Origin: JACKDW01 sp964621785
GTDB taxonomy: Bacteria; Myxococcota_A; Polyangia; Nannocystales; Nannocystaceae
Direction of reading: 5' to 3'
DNA length: 64,000 nt
Assembly: GCA_964621785.1 (NCBI GenBank)
Contig: CAZUPD010000016.1
Span: forward strand, 22,673-86,672
The translations under genes and the position numbers were made by a program. The notes beneath the pieces were generated by a model. It had not been told where the DNA came from. It made no database searches and saw only the letters and a program-made list of their open reading frames with translations. Shown one piece after another: positions 16,520-24,113 of this stretch (within the stretch, counting starts at the first letter, position 1; each line of letters starts with the position of its first letter).

Positions 16520-18067
16520 ATGATACGTGCACATGCACTTTTTTGGTGGTCGGCTGCCACGGTGGTCGCCATGCCGGGTTGTCGGCAAAAACCGCCCGAA
16601 CAGGTAACCGTCGCCGACGATGAGGCGACCCCCGGACAGGCCGAAGCCCTCGCCTCGTTGTCTCCCCCGTGGACTCCTCCCGATCGAGCTGTCCTCGACA
16701 ACCAACTGCTGACCCACTGGCTCGTCGAAAAAGGGCGCCTCACCGCCCACGTCCGATTTGTGTTCCCGACCGCCCACCTCGAGCCCAAGCGCCGGGGAAC
16801 CCAGGCCACGCTGGTCGCCGAAACCATCGGGTATTCGCTCGACCGCCGTCTGCGACGCTTTCGCGCGAGCATCGATGTCACCCACCGCCCGGGTCGAATC
16901 GAAGTCGCTATTCATGCTCCCGACGCCAACCTCGAGTCGATTCTCAAGTCTGCCGCCCTCGTACTCGCCCGTCCACCGCGACGCGAGGTCGAAGCGATGC
17001 ACATGCGAATGGTCGACCAGGCACCCCCGCTGACCACCGAGGCCCGCGCTGTCAGTGCCTTTGTGGCCAAGATCGTTGGTCACGACCCCGAAAGTGAACA
17101 GTTCGATCCGCTGCGACTCGTCGAGTTAGATGCAGACACACTGATTGAGACCTGGAACCAACTCGCCTCCCCGGCACATGCGGCGTTGATCGTCCACGCG
17201 GCCCGCTCCCTCCATGAGCCGGAACTGACCACGGCGCTCGACGTGTTGACCAAACGCTGGCGCGAACCGGTCAAACTGGGCGAAGCACCCGAGCCGCTGC
17301 AAAAAATCCACAAGCGCCTCAATATCCCGGTCGAGCGACCCGAGCTCGCCGGCGGACGACTGATGGCCGAGGGGACAAAGCCCCCGCCGCTGTGGCATGT
17401 CGAGCCCCCCGAGGACGATCCCCGCACCAAGCCGACCCTGCTGCTCGCCCGCGTCATCGCGACGGAGACGGCCGAAGATCGCAGCCGCCTGCGACTGGCC
17501 CAGCGAATGTTGCAGGAGCAATACGATGTCAGCGTCACCATCTCCGGGAGCCAAGCGCTGTGCCTGGTGCGGATTCCGATCAAAAAGGGTCGCGTCCCAA
17601 AAATGCCGTGGCAACCGGTGGTCAAGGACGACAAGGACAATCAGGACGAGAGCGACCCGCGGCGCGAGTTTGTGTATCGCTCGCTGGAAGCAATTCATTC
17701 GATCATTCAACGAAAACAGCCGATCACACGGCTGTACCAAGCTGCAGAGTTGTGGCTCGGTGCCCGAATGGTCCGCGCGAGCTTGGCCGGCGAAGACTGG
17801 ACCGCGCTGTGGAGCGACGCCCTCGACCTGAGCACGCGCGAACGCGATGTCGTCGGAGCCCTGGCACGCGATGCCAAGGCGATGCTAACCACCACCCCGG
17901 AACAATTGGTGCAATGGCAAGCGAACTGGCTCGATTTCAAGGCGGGCAAACCCGGGTGGCAGTGGATGGCGATCGGCAAAAAGTCGGATATTCGACCGCT
18001 GTTGCGACCGTTCGGTGCCAAACTGGTGAAGCTGGAAGTCGCGGGCAACACAGGCGCAAACAAGTAG
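16520..18067 (+). CDS. M16-like lipoprotein, non-catalytic
   Basis: A 515-residue lipoprotein: the signal ends in AMPGC (Cys21). The body has the length and alpha/beta pattern of an M16 peptidase-family partner (HVRFVFPTAHLEPKRRG, IVGHDPESEQFDPL, AALIVHAARSLHEPELTTAL), but no HxxEH zinc motif. M16 enzymes of this kind often work as an active plus inactive pair; here both neighbouring proteins appear inactive. A basic, Asp-rich insert lies near residues 355-375. ATG at 16520 gives the lipobox a normal distance; the upstream in-frame Met at 16454 would not. The palindrome at 16528 lies in codons 4-7. It ends 52 bp before a convergent lipase gene. Confidence 0.6.
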   Translation: MIRAHALFWWSAATVVAMPGCRQKPPEQVTVADDEATPGQAEALASLSPPWTPPDRAVLDNQLLTHWLVEKGRLTAHVRFVFPTAHLEPKRRGTQATLVAETIGYSLDRRLRRFRASIDVTHRPGRIEVAIHAPDANLESILKSAALVLARPPRREVEAMHMRMVDQAPPLTTEARAVSAFVAKIVGHDPESEQFDPLRLVELDADTLIETWNQLASPAHAALIVHAARSLHEPELTTALDVLTKRWREPVKLGEAPEPLQKIHKRLNIPVERPELAGGRLMAEGTKPPPLWHVEPPEDDPRTKPTLLLARVIATETAEDRSRLRLAQRMLQEQYDVSVTISGSQALCLVRIPIKKGRVPKMPWQPVVKDDKDNQDESDPRREFVYRSLEAIHSIIQRKQPITRLYQAAELWLGARMVRASLAGEDWTALWSDALDLSTRERDVVGALARDAKAMLTTTPEQLVQWQANWLDFKAGKPGWQWMAIGKKSDIRPLLRPFGAKLVKLEVAGNTGANK

Positions 18068-18119
18068 CAATCGCCTCACTTCCCGGCGTTGCCCGCGGAT
18101 TCGAGACCGCGGTTGTGAC

Positions 18120-19517
18120 TCAACCGAGATCGCCGATCACCTCAAATACATCCTCGATCGGGTGTACCCCTTCGCCTCCACTGATTCGGATGCGATAGGT
18201 CCCCTCACGCAGCTCTGGTATTTCGACTGATTGCGAGATGTCGGCCTTGGCGAGCGTCTGGCGATGGACCGCGTCTCCACCCGCGGCTGGGGTCACGACA
18301 ACCTCGAGATCTCCGGGTTCGTCGGTCGCCTCGACCTTGGCCGTAAACGACTCCCCCTCGCAGTAGAGGTCGTCGAGCTCGAGCCCGAGCTCGACTTCGC
18401 TGTCGCCGAAGAACAGAGCGAGGTCGACGGATGTACCGCTGATCATCCCCTCGATATGATGGATCACCTCGGGTGCGTTGTGCATCACCGAGTGTTTGGC
18501 GGCCACAAACACCTCTCGGTTGGCGCGGGACAGCTCGATCGGTGTGGCCGAAACCCGTGAGACAGTTGCATCACCATCGATCTGCTGACCCTTGATCGAG
18601 TCGGAGGTCACCACACGACCGTTTTCAAGACGGGCCGAGATCGCGGTCCGTTGGCGGGTCCCGACGACGGGGCACAGTTCATAGCCCTGCTCCTCCCATC
18701 GCGGGTCACGGCGATTGCTTTCGACTGCGTCCTGGAGCTCGCGGAAAAACGCGAGTCCCGCCGCCGCCCGATCTGCATCGACACCGGGGATTGCCACCTC
18801 TCCGGGACGTCGCAACACGCCATCACCGTTGTCATAGCATTCCCAAATCGGCAGCATCTGGTAGCAGGTGGTGCACGACTTCACAAATTCCGAAAAATCG
18901 TATTGAAAGGGGCCAATACCTTTTGTCTCCCCGTTGACCAAATACTTGATGCCGGAAAGTGCTCCGCGATGCGGGGTTCCGAGGGTAACGAGCGTGCGCG
19001 TGGTGAGCCATCCACCGAGGGACTCGAGGTAGTAGCGCGAAACGAGGCCGCCGAGGGAGTGGGCGATGATCACCGCCTGCGCATCCGAATTACCCGATTT
19101 TTGGCGCCACGCTGCAAGACGCGTTTCGATCGCCCGCCCGAGTCGACGCGAGCAATAGCGAATATCCCGTCGCCAATCATAGGCAAATTGAAGGTAGTTT
19201 TCCCCCGGGACAACCGTCAGTCGTTCCCGCAAATTCTTGAGCACCGGACCGTAGGAATCGATCTTCCACAGCCCTGGGATCATGTGGACGGCATCCAACA
19301 CGCCGGTTGCAACCACACCGTCGACATCATCCTCGGTCAGCGAGTCCTGCTGAAGCCGCAGCAGGTCGAGCGACTTGCCGCCTGTCAGCAGCGCCCGTAG
19401 ACCCATCTTGCTGCCCGGCCTCCACAGGGGTTTGCCATCTTTCTCGAGCACACTCCCCATCAGTCCGGGGACAAACACCACGAGGTCCCGACATTCGATC
19501 TTTCCTTCAAGTCGCAT
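18120..19517 (-). CDS. LCAT-family lipase/acyltransferase
   Basis: A 465-residue alpha/beta hydrolase of the lecithin:cholesterol acyltransferase type, acting on phospholipids or other acyl esters. Visible parts: oxyanion loop VVFVPGLMGSVL near the N terminus, FAYDWRRDIR, the nucleophile Ser in IIAHSLGGLVSRYYLE, TLGTPHRGAL, a candidate catalytic Asp in GDATVS and His in AKHSVMHN. After the hydrolase, residues about 370-465 form a beta-rich Glu/Asp-rich domain of unknown role. No signal peptide is seen, so it may be cytoplasmic or exported by another route. It converges with the M16-like lipoprotein gene. Confidence 0.82.
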   Translation of the reverse strand: MRLEGKIECRDLVVFVPGLMGSVLEKDGKPLWRPGSKMGLRALLTGGKSLDLLRLQQDSLTEDDVDGVVATGVLDAVHMIPGLWKIDSYGPVLKNLRERLTVVPGENYLQFAYDWRRDIRYCSRRLGRAIETRLAAWRQKSGNSDAQAVIIAHSLGGLVSRYYLESLGGWLTTRTLVTLGTPHRGALSGIKYLVNGETKGIGPFQYDFSEFVKSCTTCYQMLPIWECYDNGDGVLRRPGEVAIPGVDADRAAAGLAFFRELQDAVESNRRDPRWEEQGYELCPVVGTRQRTAISARLENGRVVTSDSIKGQQIDGDATVSRVSATPIELSRANREVFVAAKHSVMHNAPEVIHHIEGMISGTSVDLALFFGDSEVELGLELDDLYCEGESFTAKVEATDEPGDLEVVVTPAAGGDAVHRQTLAKADISQSVEIPELREGTYRIRISGGEGVHPIEDVFEVIGDLG

Positions 19518-19730
19518 ACCCGTATCTCCCGCCCGCAGTCTACCCGTTCATCCACTCGAGGTAGCTGTGAAGCTCCCCCCAAGCATACTGCGGGGCCCAA
19601 ACGGGTCGCAAGGCCGAACCGTTTGCGCACAGGAGGAGTGGCAACGGACATGTCCGAACGGAAAGTTAAAGAATGAGCGCCGGGTTCACGCTCGACCTGT
19701 GCGGTTGTGCCCGAACCTCGGAAGAACCTC

Positions 19731-21146
19731 TTACCCGAGCGGGCCCGAAACCAGACGCAGCAAACTGCCGGTCATGTCCGAGTAGGTGTAGGGCTTGTTG
19801 AGGCCCTCCACTGTGAACATGATTTGGAACGTATTGGGGTCGATCTTGTAGGCGATGCTCGCCCCTTGATCGACGATCCACACGTAGTCATCGATATCGA
19901 TACTCACCCCCACCGGATTGCTGCAACCAGGGAGGGTGATACTGTCGTTGATCAATGTACCATTTGCAGCATCAAATAATGCGAGGCGGCAGGAGTTATT
20001 CCCCACCACCCAGGCGTTCCCTTGATGGTCGATCATCATCCCGCGGTGGTAGCCGCCCCCGCCGCCACTGTCGACAAACTGATTGGACTGGGTATCAAAT
20101 CGGTAGACTTTGTCACCGGCGCCGGCGTTGTACACCGCGAGCCATGGGTCCCCGTTTTGGTCGATGCTCATGCCGTAGGGATTGCCGGGAGGCGTGTACT
20201 CGGCCCACGTGGCCCCGTCGTTGTAGACGCGGACCAGGCGGCGCCCGCCCCCGCGGCTGACAAACCAAAAATCCCCCTCACGGTTGACCGCTCCGCCGTA
20301 GGGCCGGGAGTCCGTGCCAGGGATCGACACCTCATTGAGGATCTGCCCGGTCTGGCCGTTGTAGCGCCGGACTTCGTAACTGTTTCCGGCCTGGGCTCGA
20401 AACGCGACCCACACCCGCGGGTTGGGGACGGTATTTTCGCAGGTCACCGGATCGAGTTCGCCACCCTCCCACGCGACCGCACGCGGCCCGTACTCGTAGG
20501 TCACCGGGACCGAGCTGTACCACAGCACACACTCATCGCTCCCCCACGGCAAAACGTCGCCATAGCCGGTGGAGGTGGTGATGACACCGTCATTATTCTT
20601 GTCGATACAACGATCTTGGAAGGAGGCTACGGCTGTCACACCGGCCGACTCGCCGCGGTTGGCGACGAGCATATCGCCAAACTGGTTGACGGTGGTGCGC
20701 GAAGGCGACTGGGCACTGTTGTCGGTGTTGTAGCGCCCCTCGATCACGCCCGTGCGCGTATTGATCTTCGAGACCGTCCCGACTTCGGTGTTGGCGATCC
20801 AGATGTAGGAGAGGTCCTCCTCCATACCATCGTTGCCGATACAATCTTCTGGTGCATCGGGCACGGAGCCGATATCGAACTTAAATCCACCGCTGGTTCC
20901 CGTAGTCGAGCTGCCGCCGTCGGTGCCGGTCTGGACGCCCGTCTCGCCGTCGCTCGCTCCGGCCGTCTCGGAGCCGGACCCCGCACCGTCGCTCGAACCC
21001 GAGGTGACAATCCCCGAAATCCCCGAGGCGCTGATCCCCATGCTCTCCGAATCTTCGCGGCCATCTCCATCGCCACAACCCGCGGCAACAAGTGCTGCGA
21101 CGACGAGGATGTGACGCACTGCGGGACCTGTGTGTGTCGATACCAT
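19731..21146 (-). CDS. Beta-propeller lipoprotein (NHL/lyase-like)
   Basis: A 471-residue lipoprotein. Start chosen at the Met of MVSTHTGPAVRHIL so that the lipobox VAAGC lies about 24 residues in; 10 residues upstream is a further Met. A Ser/Gly/Thr/Asp-rich linker of about 70 residues follows. The rest is a six-bladed beta-propeller resembling virginiamycin B lyase/SMP-30-like folds, with recurring phrases such as YIWIANTEVGTVSKINTRTG, DFWFVSRGGGRRLVRV, GMSIDQNGDPWLAVYN, MMIDHQGNAWVVGNN and GVSIDIDDYVWIVDQG. Function is probably ligand binding at the cell surface. It shares strand with the MAM-like lipoprotein upstream. Confidence 0.8.
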   Translation of the reverse strand: MVSTHTGPAVRHILVVAALVAAGCGDGDGREDSESMGISASGISGIVTSGSSDGAGSGSETAGASDGETGVQTGTDGGSSTTGTSGGFKFDIGSVPDAPEDCIGNDGMEEDLSYIWIANTEVGTVSKINTRTGVIEGRYNTDNSAQSPSRTTVNQFGDMLVANRGESAGVTAVASFQDRCIDKNNDGVITTSTGYGDVLPWGSDECVLWYSSVPVTYEYGPRAVAWEGGELDPVTCENTVPNPRVWVAFRAQAGNSYEVRRYNGQTGQILNEVSIPGTDSRPYGGAVNREGDFWFVSRGGGRRLVRVYNDGATWAEYTPPGNPYGMSIDQNGDPWLAVYNAGAGDKVYRFDTQSNQFVDSGGGGGYHRGMMIDHQGNAWVVGNNSCRLALFDAANGTLINDSITLPGCSNPVGVSIDIDDYVWIVDQGASIAYKIDPNTFQIMFTVEGLNKPYTYSDMTGSLLRLVSGPLG

Positions 21147-21362
21147 TGCGAGTGCAAGTATTCTGCAGCGAAACACATCTGTCTACCCGCTTCGTTCGCC
21201 AACCGAACTGCGTTCGCCAAGACAGGAGACACCAAACTGTGCCTGAACCGATGAATTTACAACAAACACCCTCAGTTGTAGATTCCCCGCGACACACCGT
21301 CGCTTGAACTTGGTGCACCTTCAACAATCAAATGCAGACCACCGTCACCGTCCGTGATGGAC

Positions 21363-22388
21363 TCAGGGGTAGGAGGTCGCCCACTCGGGTGCATCGAGAA
21401 ACCAGCCCGGGCGCGTGTACTGCATCGTCGTCTGCTCGTTGCTCGTCTGGTAGCTCACCCCACTTGCATAGGCAAATCGAATCGCTACCTGGGAGGTCCG
21501 CAGGTCCGGTGGCACGGCGATCGCCAGCTCTTCCCAGCCGTCGTTGGTGCCGATAAACCCGGGTCGCTGATGGACATAAAACCCGTTGGAATCGACGCAC
21601 TCGTACAACAGGCCCATGTTTGGGTTGATCGCGATGGTCCCGGGATAGGCCACGCCGGGTGCCGCCTGCCAATTCGCGCCGCCATCGGGCGAAAACTCGA
21701 TCAGCCCGCCATCGAACCACATCTGTCCATTCCACTCGCCGGACCAAAAATCGTAGGCGTGGCGGACCACCAAGAAGACCTCTGGTTCGTTTGCACATGC
21801 ACTTAAGTCATAGGTCGGCGACTGAAGATAGGCGCGCTGGCAAGAGACGTAGTTGTCATCGAGGTTGGTCGCCCAACAACTGCCGCCGTCAAAACACGCT
21901 CCTGGACCCGAGCTCGGTATGCCGTGCTCCCAGTGGTCAAACGTCCAATTGGCACTCACGCCGTCCATCACGTCGTGGGTCCAGCCCCCGACGGATTCGA
22001 GATCGTCGCTCGCAGCCGCCAACGCCATCGCACACGCGGGCGGAGGGCCTGTGGTCGCATCCGTCTCCGAAACGGTTGCATCGGTCGGGTCTTCGGTGTC
22101 GGTCTCGCCACTCGAAGCGCTCCCCATCGTGGTGGTTTCACTCGGGTCGTCGGTCGTCGGCCCTGCACCCGTATCGGACGCGGTGGCATCCGACGTCTGC
22201 ATCGACTCGGTGTCCGAAGCAGCAGTCTCCGAGGATGCGCCAGAGGTCTGGGTGGGTTGAAAGCCGGTGATCTGACTGGCGTTGGAAGCCGAGGTCGAGG
22301 TACCGCTTGTACATGCACTGAATGCACAAGCAACCAATATCCCGAGTAACGAACGGCGAACAGTTCCGGGGTGCACCGTGCAAACCAT
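21363..22388 (-). CDS. Lipoprotein with MAM/concanavalin-like domain
   Basis: A 341-residue lipoprotein: signal peptide with lipobox AFSAC (Cys26), then a Ser/Thr/Glu/Asp-rich linker of about 95 residues, then a domain of about 210 residues. The phrases WTFDHWEHGIPSSGPGACF, CWATNLDDNY, LQSPTYDLSACANEPEVFL and DGWEELAIAVPP match the concanavalin-like, MAM-type domain found in immune inhibitor A and bacillopeptidase F. Two copies of the dispersed palindrome lie in its coding sequence (21792, 22308), both over Ser-Ala-Cys-Ala/Thr codons. It is divergent from the DUF1552 gene across a 432-bp gap. Confidence 0.78.
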   Translation of the reverse strand: MVCTVHPGTVRRSLLGILVACAFSACTSGTSTSASNASQITGFQPTQTSGASSETAASDTESMQTSDATASDTGAGPTTDDPSETTTMGSASSGETDTEDPTDATVSETDATTGPPPACAMALAAASDDLESVGGWTHDVMDGVSANWTFDHWEHGIPSSGPGACFDGGSCWATNLDDNYVSCQRAYLQSPTYDLSACANEPEVFLVVRHAYDFWSGEWNGQMWFDGGLIEFSPDGGANWQAAPGVAYPGTIAINPNMGLLYECVDSNGFYVHQRPGFIGTNDGWEELAIAVPPDLRTSQVAIRFAYASGVSYQTSNEQTTMQYTRPGWFLDAPEWATSYP

Positions 22389-22820
22389 GGCGGGACCGTA
22401 GCACGTTGAGTGACCAACAAACCATCTGTATCCGCATGTTTTCAGCGCTTATTCGCGCAGCAGAGAAATATCCGCGACACACCGTACCTCATCAATTGAT
22501 TGCCCCTACATCTATCCAAATCGGCGCTCAATAATCCTCTTGAACGCGTGAACGTGATCTCGGTAACTCGGATACGCGATTGGATTCGGCGGTAGGTGGC
22601 TCGAGAACGCTCCAAGAAATATGACTTCATGGACACGTCACTCGAGACAGGTACGACACGTAGCGGGTTGCCCCATCTCGGCCGAGCGGCCGGGACATGA
22701 CGTACGACCCGCTGCGGATTTGACCGTGATCGACCGCAGGGAATGCGTGGTTTTCCCCCAAGCGGCGATGTATCGTTGTTCTGTCGGGGGCTACATGTCC
22801 TTCGGTTCAGGAGATTCGTC
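22389..22820. other. Divergent intergenic region
   Basis: This 432-bp gap lies between the MAM-like lipoprotein (-) and the DUF1552 gene (+). It is relatively AT-rich around 22430-22560 and probably carries both promoters. I see no gene, repeat or hairpin that I can support. The DUF1552 gene has a good ribosome site, CAGGAGA, at its end. Confidence 0.5.
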
Positions 22821-24110
22821 ATGTCTGTCGCTTTCAACCGCCGACGGTTTTTGCTCGGGTTGTGTGGGCTCGCCGGAGCAGCGCCACTTCTCGGCCTCGC
22901 CGCTCGCCGTTCTTTCGCCGCTGACAGTGATACAGCGCGCCGCCTGATCATCTTCTTTTCCCCCAATGGCACGGTCCACCAATTCTGGCGTCCAGACGGT
23001 GGCGGGACCGACTTTTCGTTTCCGGCCGGGTCGATCCTCGAACCGCTGACCGCCATCAAGGACGATTTGATTGTCGTCGATGGGCTCAACTTTTTTCAGG
23101 CCGACAACCACGAGGGCGGCATGGCGGCGATGCTGACCGCTGGTGGGACACTGGGTTCGGAGTCGGGCGGCATGTCCGTCGACCAATACGTCGCCGCCAA
23201 TTTAGGTGCACAGACACAGTTTAAGTCGCTCGAATACGGCGTCCAAACCAGCCCGTGGGGCGGCAACATCCAGACGCGGATGAGCTACTCGGCACCGGGC
23301 CAGTTCATGACCCCCGACGACAACCCAACCTCGATGTTCCAGCGCATGTTCGGCGACCTCCTCGGCGGGGAGGATGCGGCATTCAAACTCCGGGCGCGCC
23401 GACAACGGGTGGTCGACCTGCTGACCGAAGAGACAACCGAGCTCCGCAGCCGGCTCGACAATGCAGAGAAACACAAACTCGACGCCCACCTCGAAGCCCT
23501 GGCAGCTGTCGAAAACAGCCTGCAAAACGGGGGGACCTGTGATGTTCCGGTCGCGCCGATGGACCTCAACCCGGTGCTCGATGAAAACTTTCCCGCGGTC
23601 ACCAAGGCCCAGATCGATCTCATGCTCCTCGGACTCGAGTGTGGCATGACCCGCGTGGCATCACTGCAACTGTCGCACACGGTTTCGCCGACGGTGATGT
23701 CGTGGGCGGGCACCAGCCAGGGCCACCACACGCTGTCCCATACCGACGATAACAATACCCAGCTGCTGTCCGAGTTTGTCGCCTGCGAGCGCTGGTGTGC
23801 CGAACAGTTCGCCTACCTCGTAGATGCCCTCAAAGCCAGGCCCGAACCGGACGGCGAGGGAACGATGCTCGACAACTCGATCGTGGTGTGGGCCAAGGAG
23901 ATGGGCGATGCCCGAGCCCATGTATGTACAGATGTCCCGTTTGTGATCGCCGGCAATGCCTGCGGTCGCTGGGAGACCGGGCGCTACCTGAGCTTCGCCG
24001 GCGACTCCCACAGCAAGTTACTGGTGTCCCTGTGCCACGCGATGGGCTTGGACAACGAAACCTTTGGCAACCCCGAGTTCAGCTCGGGTCCGCTTACGGG
24101 ATTGGAGTAG
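22821..24110 (+). CDS. DUF1552 family exported protein (Tat signal)
   Basis: A 429-residue protein of the DUF1552 family, known from planctomycetes and myxobacteria and nearly always encoded beside a DUF1592 protein. A Tat signal is evident in FNRRRFLLGLCGLAGAAPLL, cleaved near SFAAD. Family phrases: IFFSPNGTVHQFWRP, ILEPLTAIKDDLIVVDGL, NHEGGMAAMLT, SVDQYVAANLG, FKSLEYGV, and SHTDDNNT with KEMGDARAH toward the end. The ATG at 22821 is preceded by CAGGAGA, which decides the start. Only 3 bp separate it from the DUF1592 gene, so they are one operon. The biochemical role is unknown; folding and size resemble sulfatase-like hydrolases. Confidence 0.9.
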   Translation: MSVAFNRRRFLLGLCGLAGAAPLLGLAARRSFAADSDTARRLIIFFSPNGTVHQFWRPDGGGTDFSFPAGSILEPLTAIKDDLIVVDGLNFFQADNHEGGMAAMLTAGGTLGSESGGMSVDQYVAANLGAQTQFKSLEYGVQTSPWGGNIQTRMSYSAPGQFMTPDDNPTSMFQRMFGDLLGGEDAAFKLRARRQRVVDLLTEETTELRSRLDNAEKHKLDAHLEALAAVENSLQNGGTCDVPVAPMDLNPVLDENFPAVTKAQIDLMLLGLECGMTRVASLQLSHTVSPTVMSWAGTSQGHHTLSHTDDNNTQLLSEFVACERWCAEQFAYLVDALKARPEPDGEGTMLDNSIVVWAKEMGDARAHVCTDVPFVIAGNACGRWETGRYLSFAGDSHSKLLVSLCHAMGLDNETFGNPEFSSGPLTGLE

Positions 24111-24113
24111 GTC

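Noticed and set aside
20022..21254. Plus-strand frame of 410 codons
   Set aside because: It is antisense to the beta-propeller lipoprotein, which has a signal peptide, lipobox and blade repeats.
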